Under the pieces are notes generated by a model. That model saw nothing but the letters and a program-made list of their open reading frames with translations, was not told the DNA's origin and made no database searches. A program made the position numbers and the translations under genes. From contig CAYQUO010000005.1 of the NCBI GenBank assembly GCA_964420835.1, forward strand, positions 62,001 through 126,000: a DNA stretch of 64,000 nucleotides, read 5' to 3'. Every line of letters begins with the position of its first letter. Position 1 is the stretch's first letter. This DNA is from CAYQUO01 sp964420835 (lineage in GTDB: Bacteria > Chloroflexota > Anaerolineae > Anaerolineales > Anaerolineaceae). Positions 1 through 7,070 of this stretch are shown here, in pieces.

Positions 1-1
1 T

Positions 2-544
2 CTCTCACAGGTCGGCATCTATTTTGGTTCCCGTTTTGGCAAATCACCACGCCCGGATGAACAGATCTCTGCAGCCTTAAAAGGGCTGGGCGAAAAATAT
101 AATCTTTACCATTACATGACAGATGTATCCCATCTCCTGGTGGGACCGGCTGGAATCTGGGTGTTCTTGCCATACGCCCAAAAGGGAATCATCACCTACG
201 ATGAAACCAAAAATCGCTGGAGGCAAAAAGGTGGAAACCTGTTTATGAAATTATTTGGACAGGATTCACTTGGTCGGCCAGATGTTGAAATAAAGGCCGC
301 ATTGACATCCGCAGAGAAATATCTAACCAAGGTAATTAACAAAGAGTTTTCAACCCCGGCGGTACAACCTGTGCTGGTGTTTACAAATAACGAGACAGAA
401 GTAAATTGCCCCAATGCTCCGGTTCTTACCATCCATGCTGAGAAGGTCAAGGATCACTTAAGAAAAACCGCCAAGGAGAACCCCATCCCTGTTGAGACAC
501 TGAATGCCCTTCAACGAAAGTTGCCCCAGGATTCAATCCTTTAA
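2..544 (+). CDS. NERD (nuclease-related) domain protein, 5' end missing
   Basis: The reading frame is open from the first bases of the window, so the N-terminus lies upstream and only about 180 residues are visible. The segment SHLLVGPAGIWVF followed by a Lys/Trp-rich strand resembles the core of NERD domains, where a conserved (D/S)H-(L/V)-V-G-P-G-(I/V) strand leads into the catalytic-like beta sheet. NERD proteins are thought to be nuclease relatives acting on DNA, but most have no tested function. The C-terminal half (from about position 350) gives no recognisable motif. It ends in a short AT-rich gap before a convergent response regulator gene. The family call rests on one motif region and is moderate. 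Confidence 0.55.
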   Translation, partial: LSQVGIYFGSRFGKSPRPDEQISAALKGLGEKYNLYHYMTDVSHLLVGPAGIWVFLPYAQKGIITYDETKNRWRQKGGNLFMKLFGQDSLGRPDVEIKAALTSAEKYLTKVINKEFSTPAVQPVLVFTNNETEVNCPNAPVLTIHAEKVKDHLRKTAKENPIPVETLNALQRKLPQDSIL

Positions 545-602
545 TTCATTATCCATATCTATTGGATCATCATTGTTGTTGGACGTTTTCTGTTGGCTCT
601 AG

Positions 603-630
603 AAATTAATTTAAAAATTCTAATTAATTT
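603..630. repeat. AT-only inverted repeat between convergent genes
   Basis: Two 9-nt arms, AAATTAATT at 603-611 and AATTAATTT at 622-630, are perfectly complementary around a 10-nt AT-rich loop. It sits between the stop codons of two convergent genes, where a bidirectional terminator would be expected, but a stem of only A-T pairs would be weak. Confidence 0.3.
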
Positions 631-1299
631 TCACAAATATTCTTTTAGACTGTGTTCCACAGCGTAGGCTGCTGCTTCAGCGCGGTTACTGACCCCCAGT
701 TTGGAAAGAATGCTACTGACATAATTGCGGACAGTCCCTTCCCCAAGATACAAGGCTTTGGCGATTTCGCGGTTTGTTTTCCCTTCCGAGACCAGAATCA
801 ACACATGTTTCTCTTGCTGAGATAAATTTGAAAAAGCAGATGCCTCCTCTTCCTTAACCGATCTGCGTACTTCTTCAATCACCCGTTTTGTAACTGCAGA
901 ATCAAGAAGAGCTTCACCTCTTCCAACAGCTTCCAGGGCATGGATCAACTCCTCCCCACCGATCTGTTTTAATACGTACCCCGAGGCTCCGGCACGAATG
1001 GCAGAAAACAACATCTCATCCTCGGCATAGGATGTCAGCATCATTACCCGTATTCCCGGATGGTTGCGGGTGATCTCTTCACACGCTTCAATACCGGATA
1101 TACCCGGAAGACGTATGTCCATTAAAACAATATCTGGTTTTAATCTTGCCGTCTGTTCCAGGGCTTCCTTTGCCGTACCCGCCTCGCCGATCACCTCAAA
1201 CTGCGGGTGATGTTCGAGAAGAGTTTGTAACCCAAGGCGGACCACTTCATGGTCATCTACGATCAATAATCGTTGTTTGTTCATTCTAGTTGAACCCAT
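631..1299 (-). CDS. NarL/FixJ-family response regulator (DevR/LiaR type)
   Basis: A 222-residue two-domain regulator. The receiver domain (about 9-125) has the acidic pair DD at 15-16, the phospho-acceptor Asp61 in VLMDIRLPG, a Thr/Ser after MML, and Lys111 in YVLKQ. The C-terminal LuxR-type helix-turn-helix (about 155-218) reads LSQQEKHVLILVSEGKTNREIA and GEGTVRNYVSSILSKLGV, the typical DNA-recognition region. It should be phosphorylated by a histidine kinase and bind DNA as a dimer; no kinase gene is adjacent. The start at 1299 is preferred over Met6 because a -10 box ends 6 nt upstream and no ribosome-binding site is present, which fits a leaderless mRNA. The domain call is certain; the regulon is unknown. 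Confidence 0.93.
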   Translation of the reverse strand: MGSTRMNKQRLLIVDDHEVVRLGLQTLLEHHPQFEVIGEAGTAKEALEQTARLKPDIVLMDIRLPGISGIEACEEITRNHPGIRVMMLTSYAEDEMLFSAIRAGASGYVLKQIGGEELIHALEAVGRGEALLDSAVTKRVIEEVRRSVKEEEASAFSNLSQQEKHVLILVSEGKTNREIAKALYLGEGTVRNYVSSILSKLGVSNRAEAAAYAVEHSLKEYL

Positions 1300-1305
1300 G
1301 AATCA

Positions 1306-1334
1306 AGTATAGCCATCACTGATATATTTGACAA
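1306..1334 (-). promoter_or_regulatory. Sigma-70 promoter giving a leaderless response regulator mRNA
   Basis: On the minus strand TTGTCA (1329-1334), a 17-nt spacer, and TATACT (1306-1311) are followed by 6 nt and the ATG at 1299. The expected transcription start falls at or next to the A of the start codon. Confidence 0.75.
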
Positions 1335-1368
1335 GGGATATCCCAATTCAACCCGCCTTATAGATCAT

Positions 1369-2130
1369 TTATTGGATCTCCATTGTTACCGGGCAATGAT
1401 CCGACCCCTCCACATCACCATGAATAACAACAGATCTGATTGAGTCAACCAACGAATCGGATACAAGAAAATAATCGATCCGCCACCCAATATTCCGCCG
1501 TCTGGCACCAAATCGGTAAGTCCACCAGGTATATTCAATTTTTTCGCGGTAAAGTAATCTGTAAACATCTTTGAACCCATGCTCGAGGTAGAGATCGATC
1601 ATTGCCCGTTCTTCCGCCAGAAATCCTGAGGTTTTACTGTTTTCTTTCGGATTGGCAAGGTCGATTTCATTATGGGCCGTATTAAAATCCCCCCCAATGA
1701 TGATGGATTTTCCTTCTTGGTGCAGTTGATCACATTGCCTCAGAAGCAGATCGTAAAATTCCAGTTTAAAATCAACCCGTTCCTGACTGCGCTGGCCATT
1801 TGGAAAATAGATATTAAATAAATAGAACTTTTCAAAAACGGTCAAAATCACTCTGCCTTCGTCATCAAATCGCTCCTCCCCCAACCCGTATGAAACCTGT
1901 GAGGGCAATTTTTTTGAATAGGTAACAACACCGCTGTATCCTGGTTTGGTGCCAGAATTCCAATACATTTCATAACCGGGCAGGTTTCGGTCGTCAACCG
2001 GCACCTGGTCCACCTGGGCTTTAACCTCCTGAAGACATAATACATCCGCCTGATGCTCGTTGGCCCATTGGGTGAATCCTTTTCGAATGGCTGCTCGAAT
2101 CCCATTTACATTCCATATGGTTATTATCAT
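1369..2130 (-). CDS. xth: Exodeoxyribonuclease III (AP endonuclease)
   Basis: A 253-residue member of the exonuclease-endonuclease-phosphatase superfamily, of normal length for Xth. It cleaves DNA 5' of abasic sites and degrades 3' ends during base excision repair, with Mg2+. Visible family motifs are WNVNGIRA at the N-terminus (metal and phosphate Asn), CLQEVKA (metal-binding Glu), GGDFNTAH, the YTWWTYR segment, RIDYFLVS, and the terminal GSDHCPV containing the catalytic Asp-His. GAGG lies 7 nt upstream of the ATG. It is transcribed divergently from the receiver gene at 2190 and ends about 70 nt before the NarL-type regulator, which has its own promoter. Confidence 0.95.
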   Translation of the reverse strand: MIITIWNVNGIRAAIRKGFTQWANEHQADVLCLQEVKAQVDQVPVDDRNLPGYEMYWNSGTKPGYSGVVTYSKKLPSQVSYGLGEERFDDEGRVILTVFEKFYLFNIYFPNGQRSQERVDFKLEFYDLLLRQCDQLHQEGKSIIIGGDFNTAHNEIDLANPKENSKTSGFLAEERAMIDLYLEHGFKDVYRLLYREKIEYTWWTYRFGARRRNIGWRIDYFLVSDSLVDSIRSVVIHGDVEGSDHCPVTMEIQ

Positions 2131-2189
2131 GACTGAACCTCATTCTGTTAGGCTTGTGGTAAACTACATTATTGTACAAGGATAAAGAC

Positions 2190-2579
2190 ATGGGACCAGA
2201 TAAATTACGCCGGATTACCTATATAGAAGATGACCCCGTAATGATTGATCTGGTGAAGATGATATTATACCGTCATGGATACGAGGTCAAGGGGGCTCAT
2301 GGAGGTAGAGCAGGTCTTGAGCTCATTCATGCCGACCCTCCAGATCTTATACTTCTTGACTTGATGATGCCCGACGTTGACGGCTGGGACGTGTATCAAC
2401 AAATCAAGTCTGATCCCACCACAGCAATGATACCAGTCATAATTATTACCGCAAAAGCTCAGCCGATTGACAAGGTATTGGGATTAAACGTGGCCAAGGT
2501 TGACGGTTACATATGCAAACCGTTTCGCCCACAGGAACTTTTGGATAATGTGGAGAAAATGGTGACGGCCAGGCAATAA
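2190..2579 (+). CDS. Stand-alone receiver-domain response regulator
   Basis: A single CheY-like receiver domain of about 129 residues without an output domain. The acidic pocket ED-D (13-15), phospho-acceptor Asp57 in LILLDLMMP, Thr in IIIITA and Lys in YICKPF are all present, so phosphorylation should work. The ATG at 2190 is chosen because AAGGA lies 7 nt upstream; an in-frame TTG 18 nt earlier has no such site. Single-domain receivers act by protein contacts or as phosphorelay intermediates, and the partner is not evident here. It heads a probable operon with the DUF192 protein and the LysM-M23 peptidase. Confidence 0.9.
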   Translation: MGPDKLRRITYIEDDPVMIDLVKMILYRHGYEVKGAHGGRAGLELIHADPPDLILLDLMMPDVDGWDVYQQIKSDPTTAMIPVIIITAKAQPIDKVLGLNVAKVDGYICKPFRPQELLDNVEKMVTARQ

Positions 2580-2597
2580 TGTTGGAATGAAACAAAC

Positions 2598-2960
2598 GTG
2601 TTGTGTGTAAACCTACAAAATCTATCCAATCCGTTTGCATCCCCACTTAAGGTTAAATATTGCCAATCCTTTCTGGATAAATTCAGGGGATTGATGCTTC
2701 AACATCATCTGGAGAGGGATAAAGGCATACTATTATTAAACTCCAGGGAAAGTAGGATCAATACGGCTATCCACATGTTCTTCATGTTCTTCCCGATCCT
2801 GGTTGTATGGCTGAACCGGGATTTAATAGTAGTTGACATCCAGATTGCAAAGCCCTGGCGTCCGCTGTATATTTCGAAGGAACCGGCCATGTATACACTC
2901 GAGATCCATGCAATGAATTATCCCCGGATCTCCATAGGGGATCATTTTGAAATTTACTAA
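2598..2960 (+). CDS. DUF192 family protein
   Basis: A protein of about 120 residues matching the DUF192 layout: an N-terminal strand and helix ending in FLDKFRGLML, the central ILLLNSRESR followed by MFFMFFPILVVWLNRDLIVVDI, the motif AKPWRPLYISKEPAMYTLEIHA, and the terminal ISIGDHFEI. In the family this last part reads A-x-x-VLE-x-x-G-x-x-x-x-x-x-x-GD. Its biochemical role is unknown; many members are secreted, but no signal peptide is visible here. The start is uncertain: GTG at 2598 or TTG at 2601, neither with a good ribosome-binding site. The end overlaps the next gene by 14 nt, suggesting translational coupling to the cell-wall peptidase. Confidence 0.75.
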   Translation: MLCVNLQNLSNPFASPLKVKYCQSFLDKFRGLMLQHHLERDKGILLLNSRESRINTAIHMFFMFFPILVVWLNRDLIVVDIQIAKPWRPLYISKEPAMYTLEIHAMNYPRISIGDHFEIY

Positions 2961-4335
2961 ATTATTGATCGCCTCTCTTATTTTCCTTTTTCTGTTCTTC
3001 CCATGTGAGGTTAAAGCGCAGGACATAACAGTTTTACCAACTTACACCATAGAAGAGGGAGACACCCTCTATGTGATCGCCAGCCGGTTCGGTACCACTG
3101 TAAAAGAAATTGTTGATGTAAATCAACTGGCCAATCCAGATAATTTGCCAATCGGTATTCAGATAAAAATTCCTGGGCTCGAGGGAGTGTCTGGAAATCT
3201 AAAAATCCATCCTGTCCCCTTGGGCTCAGATTTACGATCATTGGCAAGATCATATGGAACAGATACAGAAACGCTGATCAAACTAAATCGCCTGACAAGT
3301 CCGGCACAGGTTTATGCCGGAAAACCCTTGATCATTCCAGAAGGCTTGCCCCAACCACTTATACCAGCCATTACTCTCGGGAACAACAAAGTGCTTTTTG
3401 AGGAAGCCATCCGGCAAAACCAATCCACTTGGATGGTCAGTCTAATAAATAAGAAAAGTAATACCTGGGATGTCAAACCTGATGAAACCTTGTTCTTGCC
3501 GGATCCAGTAACCCCATTGGGCATCCACGGGTCGAACAACCTGAATAATATCACCATCGATCCATTTCCCCTTACACAAGGGAAAGCGACCATAATTAAG
3601 ATAACAACGAATGAACCAATTGATCTGACAGGCTCATTAAACGATCAACCACTCACCTTTTACTCCCTTTCGGATCAGGAATATGCATCCCTTACAGGCA
3701 TATACGCGCTGCAGGATCCGGGACTGTTGAACATTACCATTCAAAGCAGGGACAGGAATAAACCTTTCTACCTGCAACAACCGATTCTCCTGGAGGAAGG
3801 TGCCTTTATTCAAGAGAGCATTGTTGGTGTTGATTCCCTGACGATTGATCCTGCCACAATCGAACAGGAAGACGAGATACTAAAACAATATCGCTCCAGT
3901 AGTTCAACCCGTTTTTGGGCCCAACCCTTCTCCTTTCCCGTCGACGACCCCTGTTGGGTATCCACCTTCGGCAATCGTCGAATGTATAATGGCGGATTAT
4001 ATAATTATTATCACACAGGGTTGGACTTCACTGTCTGTGCTGACAACCTGAACATCATGGCTCCAGCTCCGGGTATGGTTATCTTCGCCAGCGATGTGCC
4101 AATCAGGGGGAATTTCACCTTGATCGACCATGGTTGGGGAGTATATTCAGGCTATGCCCACCAATCCGAGGTCTTTGTCAAACCAGGCGACCGCGTTGAA
4201 ACTGGACAGGTTATCGGCCAGATCGGAAACACTGGTAGGTCAATTGGACCTCACCTGCACTGGGAGATTTGGGTGAACGGCACACCAGTAGACCCTCTGG
4301 ATTGGATGGAACGTTCGGGTGAATTGTTGAAGTGA
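2947..4335 (+). CDS. Secreted LysM / M23 peptidoglycan endopeptidase
   Basis: A 462-residue exported protein that starts with TTG inside the end of the DUF192 gene. Residues 1-24 form a signal peptide ending in VKAQ. Two LysM peptidoglycan-binding repeats follow (about 32-76, YTIEEGDTLYVIASRFG; about 89-134, ending in LIIPEG). A middle region of about 200 residues has no recognised domain. The C-terminal lysostaphin-like M23 domain (about 340-455) carries zinc-ligand motifs YYHTGLDF and HLHWE. Active M23 enzymes cut peptide cross-links of murein, and all expected metal ligands are present. It probably acts in the envelope in wall remodelling or daughter-cell separation. Confidence 0.92.
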   Translation: MKFTKLLIASLIFLFLFFPCEVKAQDITVLPTYTIEEGDTLYVIASRFGTTVKEIVDVNQLANPDNLPIGIQIKIPGLEGVSGNLKIHPVPLGSDLRSLARSYGTDTETLIKLNRLTSPAQVYAGKPLIIPEGLPQPLIPAITLGNNKVLFEEAIRQNQSTWMVSLINKKSNTWDVKPDETLFLPDPVTPLGIHGSNNLNNITIDPFPLTQGKATIIKITTNEPIDLTGSLNDQPLTFYSLSDQEYASLTGIYALQDPGLLNITIQSRDRNKPFYLQQPILLEEGAFIQESIVGVDSLTIDPATIEQEDEILKQYRSSSSTRFWAQPFSFPVDDPCWVSTFGNRRMYNGGLYNYYHTGLDFTVCADNLNIMAPAPGMVIFASDVPIRGNFTLIDHGWGVYSGYAHQSEVFVKPGDRVETGQVIGQIGNTGRSIGPHLHWEIWVNGTPVDPLDWMERSGELLK

Positions 4336-4359
4336 ACAATGCGGTAAGCCTGAATCGGG

Positions 4360-4365
4360 TATAAT
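4360..4365 (+). promoter_or_regulatory. Possible -10 element upstream of the unknown gene pair
   Basis: A perfect TATAAT stands about 63 nt before the chosen start at 4429. No -35 box at 16-18 nt is visible, so the promoter call is tentative. Confidence 0.35.
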
Positions 4366-4428
4366 CCATTGGGATCATTCCCAGGTCTCTGGTGGTCCAA
4401 GAAAATATTTATAATTTTGAGAGAACAG

Positions 4429-6018
4429 ATGGTTGCAACACAATTTATGATCCCTGATGCCAATTACTGGAATAATTTCGTTCTCCAGGACACGGATATT
4501 GAATTTCTTTATAATCACCTTCTGGAATTGGAAACTCCTCAAACCCCCGAAGAGATTCTGGTGGCATTGGTTAATGAGAGGGTTCGAATAGAGAAAGAAA
4601 ACCAAATCAAACAGCAAAAGTTACAGGGCGATGTGTATCGTCCGGCTGAGGAGTACAAAGTTGGACAAACGATCCTGTTCCCAATGATCGAGGGGAAAAA
4701 AGGGAAAGTTACATCCGTTAGGGATGGAAATAACCCGGAAGTTCAACCTTTTAAAGTAATCGAAGTCGAATTTGCAAAAAATGATAAAAAATATTTTGCT
4801 TCTGGTCTACAAGAACACCCACTTAATACCACCCCGGAATCACTTTCTGAAACAAATGAGTATCTAAGAACCGACTTTATAGTACAAAAGTATAAAAATA
4901 GCTTGATGAAATGCCTGACAGAAGCCATGGAGTCGAACCCGGAACTTGTTCGAATCGCTGGAAGATGGTTCCCCAGGGCTCTGCTGGTTGACGTTAATAT
5001 CGGATATTTGAATATGGCTGAGGCATTGTTGGATATGGAAAGCGGTGGACCTCTACCGACCAGTTCAATTCTCCAACAGATCGAATTGCCGACAGACGTG
5101 AATCTCAAGTTGACCGAGTTTTCCTTAAACCTCGCTCTACAGGAAGATGGACGGTTCGACGAAGTGGGACCCTCTGGACAAGTTTTATGGTACCTGAGAA
5201 GACTGGAGCCAGAAGGTGTTCAGAACATTCCACCCTTCCTCAAGTACACTGCAACAACGAACACTACAGCCCAAGTCCATGAGTTTTTAAAATCATTCCC
5301 AATGGAAGCCCAGGATGAACTGGAGCCTGCCCCGGAGGATTCTTGTGATTCTGAAGAGGTGGTTATTGGATTAATCTATCCACATTGGCAAAGCGGCACA
5401 TTACCATTAACAACAGCAACACGCTCACTGTTCCCACACGCGCTCGAATCCTCACGGATCAGGTTCGCCTTTGTAGACGCTGAAAACGGTCAATCTTTTC
5501 CTGGATGGGTTGTACCCAAAGAGAAATACGTGTATGGCCTCAAGGATTGGTACAAGCAGCAGGGAACCTTCCCGGGGAGCCTGGTAAGGATACGAAAGGG
5601 AAAAGACTCGGGCGAAGTTGTCATCGGGACCGACAAAAGACGTGCGTCAAGAGATTGGGTTCGTACAGCCTTGGTCGGTGCAGACGGCGGAATTGTCTTT
5701 GCCTTACTTAAACAAGTAATAAATACTACGTATGATGAAAGGATGGCTATTGCAATTCCCGACCCGGAAACGTTGGCAAAATTATGGGAACCTGGCCACA
5801 AGCCAAAACAACCGTTGGAAGAAATAGCCATCAAAATGATGAAAGAGATCTCCAAAATTAATCCTCAAGGTCATATTAATTCAGTAGAACTGTATTCTGC
5901 GGTCAACTTGATTAAACGATGCCCTCCTGGGGTCATAATTAATCTCTTAATGGAAAAACAGTGGGCGTCCCACCTAGGGGATTTATACTTTCGTCTGAAT
6001 GATCAATCGGAGATATGA
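4429..6018 (+). CDS. Unrecognised protein with an SH3/KOW-like segment
   Basis: A 529-residue cytoplasmic-looking protein with no signal peptide or membrane segment. The ATG at 4429 has GAGAG about 5 nt upstream; an in-frame TTG 60 nt earlier is less likely. Near residues 80-135 the pattern VGQTILFPMIEGKKGKV followed by FKVIEVEF and KYFASGLQEHPLN resembles a small SH3-like barrel of the kind seen in KOW or CarD-type domains, but this is only structural intuition. A second basic segment lies near 380-415. I do not recognise the family and assign no function. The next gene starts 4 nt after its stop and is probably a functional partner. Confidence 0.6.
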   Translation: MVATQFMIPDANYWNNFVLQDTDIEFLYNHLLELETPQTPEEILVALVNERVRIEKENQIKQQKLQGDVYRPAEEYKVGQTILFPMIEGKKGKVTSVRDGNNPEVQPFKVIEVEFAKNDKKYFASGLQEHPLNTTPESLSETNEYLRTDFIVQKYKNSLMKCLTEAMESNPELVRIAGRWFPRALLVDVNIGYLNMAEALLDMESGGPLPTSSILQQIELPTDVNLKLTEFSLNLALQEDGRFDEVGPSGQVLWYLRRLEPEGVQNIPPFLKYTATTNTTAQVHEFLKSFPMEAQDELEPAPEDSCDSEEVVIGLIYPHWQSGTLPLTTATRSLFPHALESSRIRFAFVDAENGQSFPGWVVPKEKYVYGLKDWYKQQGTFPGSLVRIRKGKDSGEVVIGTDKRRASRDWVRTALVGADGGIVFALLKQVINTTYDERMAIAIPDPETLAKLWEPGHKPKQPLEEIAIKMMKEISKINPQGHINSVELYSAVNLIKRCPPGVIINLLMEKQWASHLGDLYFRLNDQSEI

Positions 6019-6022
6019 ACAA

Positions 6023-6457
6023 ATGGCAGAAGGAAAACCATTTAGCCTGATCAAACCGACGATAAATACTCCCTTTCATATTGATTTTAATTGGTGGAAG
6101 GAACACGATCACAATTGGCAAATTCACTTGCGTGGTTGCTTGTGCGCTGAACACCAGGAGATCTTTAATGAGGTTATAATGGAAACAAATCTCGATTGGA
6201 TAGATCCCGTAACTGCGGAGGTAAAACCAATCGATGGTTTACAACATACCCTCATTACCCATTGCGCCCGGCAACCTGATTTTATTACAAGAACAACCAC
6301 CTTGGTGGACAGTGTTTTTAGAATCTTATTGGCTAATGGAAACACACCATTAACGCCCAACGAATTGGCCAATGAAATACAGCGGACGCCTGATACAATT
6401 CTAAGAACCTTGACAGGGCAGAATATTTACAGTGGAATAAGGCCTCTCCTGTCATAA
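6023..6457 (+). CDS. Unrecognised protein, partner of the preceding gene
   Basis: A 144-residue protein starting 4 nt after the previous stop codon, with GGAG 10 nt before the ATG. The N-terminal half has several Trp and His residues (FNWWKEHDHNW) and the pair CLCAEHQEIF. The C-terminal 60 residues (FRILLANGNTPLTPNELANEI and following) look like a winged-helix or DprA-type C-terminal domain, common in DNA-binding proteins. No family is recognised. The tight spacing suggests both proteins work together. Its 3' end contains the probable promoter of the tRNA gene that follows. Confidence 0.6.
   Translation: MAEGKPFSLIKPTINTPFHIDFNWWKEHDHNWQIHLRGCLCAEHQEIFNEVIMETNLDWIDPVTAEVKPIDGLQHTLITHCARQPDFITRTTTLVDSVFRILLANGNTPLTPNELANEIQRTPDTILRTLTGQNIYSGIRPLLS
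6410..6438 (+). promoter_or_regulatory. Probable promoter of tRNA-Arg
   Basis: Perfect TTGACA (6410-6415), 17-nt spacer, and TGGAAT (6433-6438) lie inside the end of the preceding gene, placing the start about 20 nt before the mature tRNA 5' end. Confidence 0.5.
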
Positions 6458-6463
6458 AAGAAT

Positions 6464-6536
6464 GCCCCTGTAGCTCAATGGATAGAGCGCCGGACTTCTA
6501 ATCCGACGGTTGAGGGTTCGAATCCCCCCAGGGGCG
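6464..6536 (+). tRNA. tRNA-Arg (anticodon TCT)
   Basis: A 73-nt cloverleaf. The acceptor arms GCCCCTG and CAGGGGC pair fully, the discriminator is G, the D stem is GCTC/GAGC, the anticodon loop is CTTCTAA giving anticodon TCT (reads AGA), and the T arm contains GGTTCGAATCC. The outermost anticodon-stem pair is a C-A mismatch. The CCA end is not encoded. Confidence 0.95.
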
Positions 6537-6592
6537 CTAACCAAGATTTATTATTCGGGTTTCTATCAATCGGATACCAAAAGAATATCAGT

Positions 6593-7024
6593 ATGATCAC
6601 CGTAAAAATTACGAAATTTCCCGGTAAGAATTTTCAGCAACTGCCAGAAAATACAAATTACTATGTAACTGGCATTTATTCGATCCATCAGGGTTCTCCA
6701 TCGCATATATGGAGACCTCCCACAGATGTGTTTGAAACCGCGTCACAGGTCGTAATCCGTGTGGAGATTCCTGGAATGAGGGATGAAGAATTCAATTTAT
6801 CCTTGGATCAAAACACCCTTACAATAACCGGCAATCGGATAGACCGGATTGTGGACCGATCATTTCATCAAATGGAAGTTCATTTCGGACCTTTCATAAC
6901 CCAGGTTGAGATCAACACCGAAATAGTAATTGAGAAGGTTGAGGCTGAATACCTGGATGGCTTTTTGTGGGTTTACTTGCCAAAAGCGGTCCCTCGAACA
7001 ATCGAAATTAACCTGCACGAATGA
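6593..7024 (+). CDS. Hsp20 family small heat shock protein
   Basis: A 143-residue alpha-crystallin-type chaperone that binds unfolding proteins without ATP. The N-terminal 40 residues are variable; the crystallin domain runs from about 45 to 140, with the strand PPTDVFETASQVVIRVEIPGM, the central LSLDQNTLTITGNR, and the terminal YLDGFLWVYLPKA, matching the A-x-x-x-(D/N)-G-V-L-x-(I/V) end of the fold. The family's usual C-terminal I-x-I motif is present as IEINL. It lies just before lon with a 46-nt gap, so both protein quality-control genes may be co-expressed. Confidence 0.9.
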   Translation: MITVKITKFPGKNFQQLPENTNYYVTGIYSIHQGSPSHIWRPPTDVFETASQVVIRVEIPGMRDEEFNLSLDQNTLTITGNRIDRIVDRSFHQMEVHFGPFITQVEINTEIVIEKVEAEYLDGFLWVYLPKAVPRTIEINLHE

Positions 7025-7070
7025 TCATCAAATCCCCGAAAACTTCAATCAACCAGGAATCAAGGAAGCA

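Noticed and set aside
6537..6592. Hairpin after tRNA-Arg as a terminator
   Set aside because: The best stem (GGTTTC with GGATACC) has mismatches and no T-run.
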